Of a stretch of 64,000 nucleotides of DNA, positions 28,403 through 36,186 are shown one piece after another (the stretch's first letter is position 1; each line of letters opens with the position of its first letter). The stretch spans positions 62,001-126,000 of the forward strand of contig CADCCF010000001.1 of NCBI GenBank assembly GCA_902799835.1. Reading direction: 5' to 3'. Position numbers and translations under genes: made by a program. This DNA comes from an uncultured Pseudomonadota bacterium (lineage in GTDB: Bacteria; Pseudomonadota; Alphaproteobacteria; RF32; CAG-239). The notes below the pieces were generated by a model. That model had not been told where the DNA came from, did no database searches, and saw only the letters and a program-made list of their open reading frames with translations.

Positions 28403-28912
28403 TTAACGACCGTCATTACCGCGCCGAATCACAGATTTTCCGCGCTGTTGCTTGGTATTATCGTTACTTTTGCTCAAGGCTTTCCATAAACCGCTCAAAA
28501 AGCGATTATTCACCATCAGCATTCCTTGCAAATTGTCATGAATTTTATGAGCCAATAAACCTGTCAACTCACGATAAGTACCATTCACCAAAAGATTATA
28601 CCCTTTAACAACATTGGCTTTGAACTTCACGCCGGCTAACTGCTGACCTACCATAACCTGTTCACGGTGTTGAGCCACAACTTTTGCCTGATCGACAATT
28701 TCTCCAAACATGGCTCTCAGTTCAGCCTCTTCTTCCACCGTCAAACTAACACCTTGCGGTAAAACAAGGGTGTTTGATTTTGCATCCCACATAAAAGTTT
28801 TGACTTTGCGTAAAAGCCAGCCTTTTAATCCGCCGACTTTTTCTATTTTGGGTTCAGTCTTTGGTTGTTTATCATCTTTCTTTTTATCGTCGTTATTATT
28901 TTCTGAATCCAT
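28403..28912 (-). CDS. unknown protein with G-x-Y-REL motif, paralogue A
   Basis: The product is 169 residues from the ATG at 28912, which has GGAG 9 bases upstream. A strongly charged N-terminus (Asp/Asn/Lys-rich, about 1-30) precedes a conserved-looking body: KGWLLRKVKTFMWDAK, a predicted helix around VEEEAELRAMFGEIVDQAK, then VKGYNLLVNGTYRELTGLLA and NLQ shared with the neighbour. There is no signal peptide or obvious catalytic motif. The pair is likely an ancient duplication. Confidence 0.72.
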   Translation of the reverse strand: MDSENNNDDKKKDDKQPKTEPKIEKVGGLKGWLLRKVKTFMWDAKSNTLVLPQGVSLTVEEEAELRAMFGEIVDQAKVVAQHREQVMVGQQLAGVKFKANVVKGYNLLVNGTYRELTGLLAHKIHDNLQGMLMVNNRFLSGLWKALSKSNDNTKQQRGKSVIRRGNDGR

Positions 28913-29031
28913 TTGTGATTCTCCATGCAACTTAAATTTTGTCCATTATTTCCGCGATTTTATTTTTTGTCAACCTAAAAACCGCAAAAAACACTTCAAA
29001 AACTGTAATTTTATTATTCCCATATCAAAAA

Positions 29032-29063
29032 TATAATATATAATCGGTTAACATCGTGTTAAC
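29032..29063 (+). promoter_or_regulatory. perfect CtrA box and -10 element before murJ
   Basis: TTAA-CATCGTG-TTAAC (29048-29063) matches the Caulobacter CtrA consensus TTAA-N7-TTAAC exactly. It is embedded in the inverted repeat GTTAAC-N5-GTTAAC. Two overlapping TATAAT-like -10 elements (29032-29037, 29039-29044) lie just upstream, so the box would cover the predicted transcription start. Confidence 0.6.
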
Positions 29064-29080
29064 TTGAGCCTATATTACAG

Positions 29081-30661
29081 ATGAATTTATTTAAAGCTAT
29101 TGCTACTTTTGGCGGTTTTACCCTTCTTTCACGCATAACAGGATTCTTGCGTGATATGGTTTTGGCTAATTTTTTGGGTGCCGGTATGGTCGCCGATGCT
29201 TTTTTTGTTGCATTCAAACTACCTAACCTTTTTCGTTCGCTATTTGCTGAAGGAGCTTTTACCACCGCTTTTGTTCCGATGTTATCTCAAAAATTGAGTT
29301 GCGAAAACCGCCGCAAAGCGTTGCTTTTTGCCGCATCAGCTATCTCTGTATTGGCATTTTTTGTCGGTTTATTCGTCGTGGTAATTGAATTTTTGATGCC
29401 TTGGGTGGTTAATCTTCTTGCTCCGGGATTTGCCGGCGAACCGGAAAAAATCGAACTGGCTACTACTTTATGCCGCATTACTTTTCCATTTCTTTTATTC
29501 ATTTCCATAGTTTCATTTCAGTCCGGCATCTTGAACTCATTCAACAAATTTGCCGCCCCCGCCGCAGCGCCCATAATTCTCAACATAACCATAATAGCAT
29601 CTGTTTTTATATTTGTTCCGTTTTGTCCCACTGTTGCCCATGGCTTGGCTCTTGGTATCACAACAGCCGGTATTTTGGAAATATTTTGGCTTCATTGGTT
29701 TTTACGTCAACAAAAAGTCTGCATCCAACCTCACTATAACATCAAAAAACTACTAAAAAACAACGACATCATAACATTATTCAAGCGCATAACACCGGGC
29801 ATTTTGGGTGCCGGCATCTACCAAATTAACATGGTAGTTGATACTATTCTGGTATCACTTGTTGGTACCGGTGCAATTTCGTGGCTATATTATGCCAATC
29901 GCCTACAGCAACTTCCACTTGGTGTGGTTGGCGCCGCCATCAGTGTTGCTGTCTTACCGATTTTATCACGTCACATCAAATCCGAAGACATTGAACAGGC
30001 TCGTCTGATTCAGAACAAGGCTGTTGAGTATGGAGCTATCTTATCGATTCCGGCTGCTTTTATTCTTATTGTTATGGCCGAACCGATTATCAACATTCTG
30101 TTTCAACATGGTGCTTTCGGTTATCAGCAAACTCTCATGACTTCTAAAGCTGTAATAGCCTACGCTATAGGACTTCCTGCTTATGTTTTGGTCAAAGCTT
30201 TGGCGCCCAACTTTTTTGCGCGTGGAGACACCAAAACTCCCGTAAAATATTCAGCTGTAGTCTTGTTAACCAATTTGGTCTTTGCTGTAATTCTAATGTC
30301 ACCCTTCGGACACATCGGCATTGCTTCTGCCACCACCATAGCTGCTTTCGTTTCACTGTGGTTGTATTTACACGGACTAAAAAAAAGAAATTTTTGGATG
30401 ATAACCAAACCGCTTATTCATAAATTATATAAAATCATTATATGTTCAATTCTGATGAGTTTATCGCTGTTTGGTATAGAATACTTTTACAACATTTGTT
30501 TAGGCAATTGGCTTCATCTCAACATGATGTACAAACTGGTATTATTATCAGTCAACTGCCTTATCAGCGGTCTGATTTTTCTCGGATTTGCCTGCGCTTT
30601 CCGATTAATAGACATCAAAACAATTATAAACTCAATTATAGCAAGGACGACAAAAAAATGA
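29081..30661 (+). CDS. murJ: lipid II flippase MurJ
   Basis: This MATE-like (MVF) transporter flips lipid-linked peptidoglycan precursor to the periplasm. The 526 residues have about 14 hydrophobic helices. The N-terminal region has SRITGFLRDMVLA and LPNLFRSLFAEGAF, both MurJ/MviN hallmarks, and the later FFARGDTKTPVKYS stretch is also typical. The stop overlaps the next start by four bases (ATGA). The ribosome site is weak. Confidence 0.97.
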   Translation: MNLFKAIATFGGFTLLSRITGFLRDMVLANFLGAGMVADAFFVAFKLPNLFRSLFAEGAFTTAFVPMLSQKLSCENRRKALLFAASAISVLAFFVGLFVVVIEFLMPWVVNLLAPGFAGEPEKIELATTLCRITFPFLLFISIVSFQSGILNSFNKFAAPAAAPIILNITIIASVFIFVPFCPTVAHGLALGITTAGILEIFWLHWFLRQQKVCIQPHYNIKKLLKNNDIITLFKRITPGILGAGIYQINMVVDTILVSLVGTGAISWLYYANRLQQLPLGVVGAAISVAVLPILSRHIKSEDIEQARLIQNKAVEYGAILSIPAAFILIVMAEPIINILFQHGAFGYQQTLMTSKAVIAYAIGLPAYVLVKALAPNFFARGDTKTPVKYSAVVLLTNLVFAVILMSPFGHIGIASATTIAAFVSLWLYLHGLKKRNFWMITKPLIHKLYKIIICSILMSLSLFGIEYFYNICLGNWLHLNMMYKLVLLSVNCLISGLIFLGFACAFRLIDIKTIINSIIARTTKK

Positions 30662-31674
30662 AATATTACTCAAACTTAAAAAAATACTACCAAACACTCC
30701 GTCCTGTCATTAGCAAATATTTTACGCTCGGTATGAAAAGCTGTCTGAAAACAGCCAAACTCATTAAAAGCAAAATGGCCTCTTGGTGGCGTATTATTGC
30801 GGCAACTGCCTTTGCGATAATATTTTTATATTATCCTTTGGGCGGTTTGATAATCAGCAATACATCTACTCCGTCATTTCAACCCCAATCCGATAACCAA
30901 GGCCTTTCGACTATTGATTCATTAAATTTTTTGATAGCTCAAGAAGTCCATCATAAAATTTGGACGCCTAACCTGCCGATTTTATTTCCTTCTTATTTTT
31001 TGGACAATATGCCTAATTTTCAACTTGGCGTCATTTCTGCGGTTAGTTCTACAGCTCAGGCTTTAGACAAGTTTTCTTTTGAAACTTCCGATATCGGCTT
31101 CCGCAATGATCTGCACAAAGCTGCCGAACTGCTGCAATATCCGGGAAATATTTGGTTATTCTCACCCCAAAACAGTCTGAAGCCGGCGACATCATCAAGC
31201 ACCCAATACAAAAAAAGCCGTCGTTTATTGAAAAATTTCAATTTGAGTCTGATTGAAGGGAAAACCACTCTTCCTCTTGATGAAAGCAATTTTGTTATTG
31301 CCTTAAAAAGAATTCGCAAAGATTTAAACAATTTAGTAAAAAACACTTCAGATTACGTGCGCGAAAATCAAGATTTATTTATCGATACAAAATCCGATGA
31401 CATTTTTTATAATGCTTTTGGTAAAATATATGCGTATGCCCAAATAGCCAAAGGATTGGGGCACGATTTTAAGGATGTTTTGGTTGACTATGATATATAT
31501 GCTATATGGTCAAGCCTGATTAAAACATTAGATGAAACATCATCATTTGAACCATGGATAGTTCGCAACGGTCAGCCGCAATCTTCATTCACACCCAACC
31601 ATTTGATAACTCTTAGCTATCAGGCTTCCCGTTCCATTAACTATCTTAATGCCATGATAAATCAACTACCTTAA
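30658..31674 (+). CDS. DUF2333 family membrane-anchored protein
   Basis: The product is 338 residues from the ATG at 30658, which overlaps the murJ stop. A longer in-frame extension back to 30442 lies wholly inside murJ and is rejected. It has one transmembrane helix (about 42-62) with a large soluble part beyond. LDNMPNFQLGVISA near 117 and the WLFSPQNSLKPA region agree with DUF2333, a family of unknown function common in Proteobacteria. Coupling to murJ suggests an envelope role, by inference. Confidence 0.83.
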   Translation: MKYYSNLKKYYQTLRPVISKYFTLGMKSCLKTAKLIKSKMASWWRIIAATAFAIIFLYYPLGGLIISNTSTPSFQPQSDNQGLSTIDSLNFLIAQEVHHKIWTPNLPILFPSYFLDNMPNFQLGVISAVSSTAQALDKFSFETSDIGFRNDLHKAAELLQYPGNIWLFSPQNSLKPATSSSTQYKKSRRLLKNFNLSLIEGKTTLPLDESNFVIALKRIRKDLNNLVKNTSDYVRENQDLFIDTKSDDIFYNAFGKIYAYAQIAKGLGHDFKDVLVDYDIYAIWSSLIKTLDETSSFEPWIVRNGQPQSSFTPNHLITLSYQASRSINYLNAMINQLP

Positions 31675-31688
31675 AAGGCACTTTTGCA

Positions 31689-32234
31689 ATGAATATTGAA
31701 ATACAGGAAACTCCCGATAAAAATATCATCAACTTTTTTCCCGACCAACCTATTTCTAACCAGGGACGTGCCGAATTTGTTGATCGCAAATCATTACGCA
31801 AATCTCCTCTGGCAGAGCAAATTTTTGATGTCGGCAATATTAATTCACTTTTCATAACGTCAGATATGATTTCGGTTACCAAAAATGATGATGCCGATTG
31901 GAAAGAATTAAAACCCTTAATTTTAGCTGAAATAATGGATTTTTTATCAATTGGTGCTGAGCCGTCGCCCCCGAAATCGTCCACCGGCGAAACCGATGAA
32001 ACAATCCAAGCTATCAACGCACTGCTTAATGCTCGAATTTGTCCGGCCGTAAAACGCGATGGTGGCGATATAAAATTTATTGATTTTGATAACGGTATTG
32101 TCACCGTAGAAATGCAAGGTTCTTGCAAAGGATGCCCTTATGCCATGCGTACTCTTAAAGATGGTGTTGAAAAGATTCTCAAATCCTATATCCCCGAAGT
32201 CAAAGAAGTACGTAACAACGAGACCATAAAATGA
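31689..32234 (+). CDS. NfuA-like Fe-S cluster scaffold
   Basis: The product has 181 residues: an N-terminal Nfu_N domain (1-90, with FPDQPI and RAEFVDRKSL) and a C-terminal NifU-like domain (about 105-175) carrying the cluster-binding motif CKGCPYA. This is the usual alphaproteobacterial/mitochondrial Nfu1 layout. It delivers [4Fe-4S] clusters to client enzymes. It overlaps the following gene by four bases (ATGA). Confidence 0.94.
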   Translation: MNIEIQETPDKNIINFFPDQPISNQGRAEFVDRKSLRKSPLAEQIFDVGNINSLFITSDMISVTKNDDADWKELKPLILAEIMDFLSIGAEPSPPKSSTGETDETIQAINALLNARICPAVKRDGGDIKFIDFDNGIVTVEMQGSCKGCPYAMRTLKDGVEKILKSYIPEVKEVRNNETIK

Positions 32235-33157
32235 TACAAAAATTTTTCGCCACCCTGATTTTAACTTGTTTTTTTTGCTCTTTAGCAAATGCTGATGAAT
32301 TGTGGTTGAAAAATATATCAACGGCTAAACTTACTGAACTTTACCAACAAGTCGGCTACACCGGCATTACTGAAAAAAATTGGTTAATGTTGCCCTCCAA
32401 ACATTATCCGGCAATTTTTTTAAAAAAGTTTCCTACCGATTTTACCAAAATTGAAGATACCGAACAACGCAACTCATTGTTCATAAAGATTATGGCACCA
32501 CTGACACTAAAGCTAAATCAAGACATCTTAAGTGAACGCCAACAGATTTTAAATATTGATCGGGACTTTAGGCAAAAACAAAAAATTTCTTCTGCTCAAC
32601 AAAAAACTCTCGAAGAAAAAGCTATTAAATATGATGTTTTTACTAGGCTAAAAGATCACGAACGCACTGATTTTTTGATTAGCGAATTGCTCAAACGTAT
32701 TGATGTCATTTCGCCATCTATAATGATTTCTCTTGCCGCGATTGAGACTGATTTTGGCTCATCTCGCATTGTCAAAGATGGTAATTCACTTTATAAAGTT
32801 TTACAATGGCACACCCAATCCGGCCTAAAACCTATCGGTGAAGATAAAAATGCTGACTATCGCATAAAAACCTATCCCGACATCTACCAAGCAATTAAAG
32901 ATTTTGCGTTGCGCATCAACAGCAACATCAATTTTGAATTTTTCCGTGCTGCTCGCGCCGAAATTCATAAATCAACCAATCCCGAGCGACTTATAGGAAA
33001 ACCACTTGTTGCTTATGCTTTTACCAACTCCGAATTAAAAAATTACGCCGGAATTATTGAATATATTTTATCATACTATGAACTATTTATAATTGACCAA
33101 TCAACTTTGGATACCACAGTAATCACTAAACAAATAATCAAAAAATACGCCAATTAG
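32231..33157 (+). CDS. Bax-like glucosaminidase, periplasmic
   Basis: This 308-residue protein has a signal peptide (cleavage after SLANA, about residue 21). The YPAIFLKKFPTDF segment and the later SLAAIETDFGSSRI (the likely catalytic Glu in the AxESxxGxSR-type motif) match Bax/FlgJ-like N-acetylglucosaminidase domains. It probably cleaves peptidoglycan glycan strands. It is coupled to nfu and separated by 78 bases from the DUF2336 gene. Confidence 0.83.
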   Translation: MIQKFFATLILTCFFCSLANADELWLKNISTAKLTELYQQVGYTGITEKNWLMLPSKHYPAIFLKKFPTDFTKIEDTEQRNSLFIKIMAPLTLKLNQDILSERQQILNIDRDFRQKQKISSAQQKTLEEKAIKYDVFTRLKDHERTDFLISELLKRIDVISPSIMISLAAIETDFGSSRIVKDGNSLYKVLQWHTQSGLKPIGEDKNADYRIKTYPDIYQAIKDFALRINSNINFEFFRAARAEIHKSTNPERLIGKPLVAYAFTNSELKNYAGIIEYILSYYELFIIDQSTLDTTVITKQIIKKYAN

Positions 33158-33235
33158 TTAAAAAAAAATAATTATTTCTTGTATATTGCATAGTATATGT
33201 ATATACTCAAAAGTAGTTTGTAATGGAATAACGCG

Positions 33236-34345
33236 ATGGAAGATACCAAAATAATCAGTCGACAAGATGTTGAAAGGCTGCACAGTAATCCTGATATAGC
33301 CAATAAATCTAGTATTGCACAAAAGGTCGGCGGCTATTATCAACAAGGCAATCTTTCCAGCAGCAACCGCGCTTTAGCTGAAAACATATTCAGATTACTT
33401 GTTCATGACACTGAAATAAAAGTGCGCCAAGTCTTAGCTGATACTCTAAAATATTCCAATGACCTTCCCCACGATATCGTCGAATCAATTATCAAAGACA
33501 GCGACAGTGTGGCTTTGCCTTTTATTCAGTATTATCAATCATTAACCGATGATGATCTTATAAATATCCTAAAGACCTCTAATCTGCCAAAGCAAAAGGC
33601 CGTTGCCAAAAGAAATAATTTAAGTCGTAACATGTCATCCTACATCGTGAATAATTGCACAGACGGAGTGATTGAAAAATTAGTTACCAACGAAACGGCT
33701 GATATTGCTAATGACACTTTTGAAGAAATCATCAAAAAATACCCTGAAAGCGACATCTTAAAAAAAGGCATCATCTATCGTAACAACCTTCCTTTTGAGG
33801 TTATTGAAAAAATTATATCTCACATATCCTACAAACTAAAAGCTTACCTTGTTTTAAATCATAACCTACCGCAAGATTTTGCCACAGATTTAATTAACGA
33901 AATAAAAGAGAAACTCACCCTCAAAGTGTCTGAAGAATATTCTCAAGATGATCAAATCCGTGATTTTGTGCAACACTTATACAAGGCTAATCGTTTAACA
34001 TATAGCCTTGTCACTCGCGCTATTTGCGCCGGAGATTTAATATTTTTTGAGCACTCTTTAAGCTTTTTAGCTGAAATACCCGTTGCAAATGTTCGCAAAA
34101 TATTATTCAACTCAACTGCAGATTTTGAGATTCGCAACCTTTTGCGTAAAGCGATGTTACCTAAGAGTGTGTTTCCAACTATTTTCAGCGCTCTTAAAGT
34201 TATCAACGACGTTCGTTTCGACTGCGGTCAGTCCAATAATAAATTATTCAGCCGCAAGGTTATTGAGCGCATTTTAAGTTACACCCAATCCACCGAAGAA
34301 TTAAGTAGTGACGATTTACAATATCTGCTATCGCAGCTACACTAA
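33236..34345 (+). CDS. DUF2336 family protein
   Basis: This 369-residue, mostly helical protein has HEAT-like repeats: short paired helices with recurring NNLP / NLPxxF phrases at about 120, 183 and 212. DUF2336 proteins are almost confined to Alphaproteobacteria and have no fixed function; some are linked to cell-surface or motility regulation. There is no signal peptide. A short palindrome, AGTATAT-gt-ATATACT (33192-33207), lies in its upstream gap. It precedes the HD-GYP gene by 12 bases. Confidence 0.84.
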   Translation: MEDTKIISRQDVERLHSNPDIANKSSIAQKVGGYYQQGNLSSSNRALAENIFRLLVHDTEIKVRQVLADTLKYSNDLPHDIVESIIKDSDSVALPFIQYYQSLTDDDLINILKTSNLPKQKAVAKRNNLSRNMSSYIVNNCTDGVIEKLVTNETADIANDTFEEIIKKYPESDILKKGIIYRNNLPFEVIEKIISHISYKLKAYLVLNHNLPQDFATDLINEIKEKLTLKVSEEYSQDDQIRDFVQHLYKANRLTYSLVTRAICAGDLIFFEHSLSFLAEIPVANVRKILFNSTADFEIRNLLRKAMLPKSVFPTIFSALKVINDVRFDCGQSNNKLFSRKVIERILSYTQSTEELSSDDLQYLLSQLH

Positions 34346-34357
34346 AAGGATTTAACC

Positions 34358-36037
34358 TTGGCTTATTTACCCAAAAATTTTAATGACATTTTATTAGATT
34401 TATTGGAAAGCAATGAAAAATTTGCTTCTCCCGAATACACAATCCATATATTACAAGCGCTCGCTCAAACATCTTTTGCTGATATTGTGTTATTTTTTTC
34501 CATTTCACCGGATAATTTTATAAATTTTGAACAAAGTTACATAAATATCCCAGATCGCCCGACCCCGATAGTTCCTTTCTCTAATTTTTTTCCGGCTGAG
34601 TTTGTTCCTGAAATTCACACCAAGCAAACCAAATTGCCTCATGAAATATGTGTTTCTAATCGCGAAATTTTTAATACTTTTAACTTTTACCAAGAAACCG
34701 AGATTGACCTTGAAAGTTATAAAAAAATTGATGATTTCTTAAATTATTTTACCGTATCTTTGCTTGCGTTTCCGTTATACAACACCAAAAAAGATCTTAT
34801 CGGTGTAATTCAAATGGTTAATCCCCGTGACGACAACGGAAAAATCATCAACTTCAACAATGAAATGATTAAAAAACTTTCGGCCATCGGCAATCTCTTA
34901 GCTATCCAGACCGATTTAAATAATCAAACAAATTCATATAACCGACTTCTTGAATCATTCATTGAAGTAATCGCTAAAGCTATTGACAACAAATCGCCCT
35001 ACACCGGTGAACATTGTCAAAAAGTTCCCGTAATTACGCGTATGCTTGCCTCTGCGGCAATTAATGCCAAAAGCGGACCTTTTAAAAATTTTGAGATGAA
35101 CGAAAACGAGTGGTACGCTTTGCATATTGCCTCACTTCTTCATGATTGCGGCAAAATCACAACCCCGGATTATATCGTCGACAAATCAACCAAATTGGAA
35201 ACCCCTTACAATCGTATTCATGAGATTCGTAATCGTTTTGAAATTTTGCGCCGTGATGCTCATATTGAATATTTGCAAAAACGTCTAAACAATGTAGACA
35301 CTCAAGCCAATCTCCAAGCTGAGTTCGTTGCTAAGGTCAAAAAACTAACTGAAGATTTTGCTTTCGTAGGACAATGCAACATTGGTGATAATCCGTTAAC
35401 TGAAAATGATATTAAGCGCCTTGATGACATAGCTCAAAACACCTATAGACGCAACTTTAGCCGCATGGTAGGGCTGTCATGGAATGAAAAAAACCTTATT
35501 GATGACGTAAAAAAAGCCGAACAACCCGAAGAAGAACATTTGTTAGATGATCGACCGGAACAACTTAAAACCTTATATAATCAAGGAGAGCTTACCAATC
35601 TCAAAATTAAATCCGGCACCATCAATGAATTAGAACGCGAAAAAATCAATGAACATGTCAAAACCACTATTGATATGCTCAAAGATTTGTCTTTCCCTCC
35701 GGAATTATCTGACATTATTGAATATGCCGGAGCTCATCATGAACGTGTTGACGGTCACGGTTATCCCAACGGTCTAACCGGTGATCAAATGTCAATTCCC
35801 GCCAAAATAATGGCTATTGCTGATGTCTATGAAGCTTTAACCGCTCGCGATCGTCCCTACAAAGAGCCTAAAAAACTCTCAACTGTCTTAAGCATAATGC
35901 GTGATATGAAAAATTCCGGTCATCTTGATCCTGATTTATATGATTTGTTCATCAAAAGCGGCGTGTACCTTGACTACGCCAAAGATTATATTTCAAGCGA
36001 TCAAATTGACGACATCAATCCTGACGAATATTTATAG
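34358..36037 (+). CDS. GAF / HD-GYP phosphodiesterase-like protein
   Basis: This 559-residue protein has a TTG start with AAAGGA 7 bases upstream. A GAF-type sensory domain occupies about 20-190. The HD-GYP domain begins near 205 (FIEVIAKAIDNKSPYTGEHCQKV), with the metal site HDCGK near 262, HHERVDGHGYP near 461 and DVYEALTARDRPYK after it. HD-GYP enzymes degrade cyclic di-GMP. The roughly 195 residues between HDCGK and HHERVDG are far longer than in typical HD-GYP proteins and form a charged helical insertion. It is convergent with ftsK. Confidence 0.92.
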   Translation: MAYLPKNFNDILLDLLESNEKFASPEYTIHILQALAQTSFADIVLFFSISPDNFINFEQSYINIPDRPTPIVPFSNFFPAEFVPEIHTKQTKLPHEICVSNREIFNTFNFYQETEIDLESYKKIDDFLNYFTVSLLAFPLYNTKKDLIGVIQMVNPRDDNGKIINFNNEMIKKLSAIGNLLAIQTDLNNQTNSYNRLLESFIEVIAKAIDNKSPYTGEHCQKVPVITRMLASAAINAKSGPFKNFEMNENEWYALHIASLLHDCGKITTPDYIVDKSTKLETPYNRIHEIRNRFEILRRDAHIEYLQKRLNNVDTQANLQAEFVAKVKKLTEDFAFVGQCNIGDNPLTENDIKRLDDIAQNTYRRNFSRMVGLSWNEKNLIDDVKKAEQPEEEHLLDDRPEQLKTLYNQGELTNLKIKSGTINELEREKINEHVKTTIDMLKDLSFPPELSDIIEYAGAHHERVDGHGYPNGLTGDQMSIPAKIMAIADVYEALTARDRPYKEPKKLSTVLSIMRDMKNSGHLDPDLYDLFIKSGVYLDYAKDYISSDQIDDINPDEYL

Positions 36038-36092
36038 TACCGTTAACCGACTTGACGCAGTTGCAAACTGCGGATAGCTTGCGTGAATAATA

Positions 36093-36160
36093 AGAAATAA
36101 AAAAAACGGCGACGGGCGCATACTTTACGCGTATGTAACCGAGCCGTTTTTTTTATTTCT
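36093..36160. terminator. long bidirectional hairpin terminator
   Basis: An 18 bp perfect inverted repeat (36093-36110 and 36143-36160), AGAAATAAAAAAAACGGC and its complement, encloses a 32-base loop containing the weak inner pair CATAC/GTATG. It terminates the HD-GYP transcript and, on the other strand, ftsK. Confidence 0.85.
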
Positions 36161-36186
36161 GTATTAGTCACCAGCTAGACGCAGTT

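Noticed and set aside
30442..30657. N-terminal extension of the DUF2333 gene
   Set aside because: It lies inside murJ in another frame and does not match DUF2333. The ATG at 30658 overlapping the murJ stop is the natural coupled start.
36057..36071. Small hairpin GCAGT-tgcaa-ACTGC after the HD-GYP gene
   Set aside because: Only a 5 bp stem and no T-run; the much stronger hairpin at 36093-36160 explains termination.
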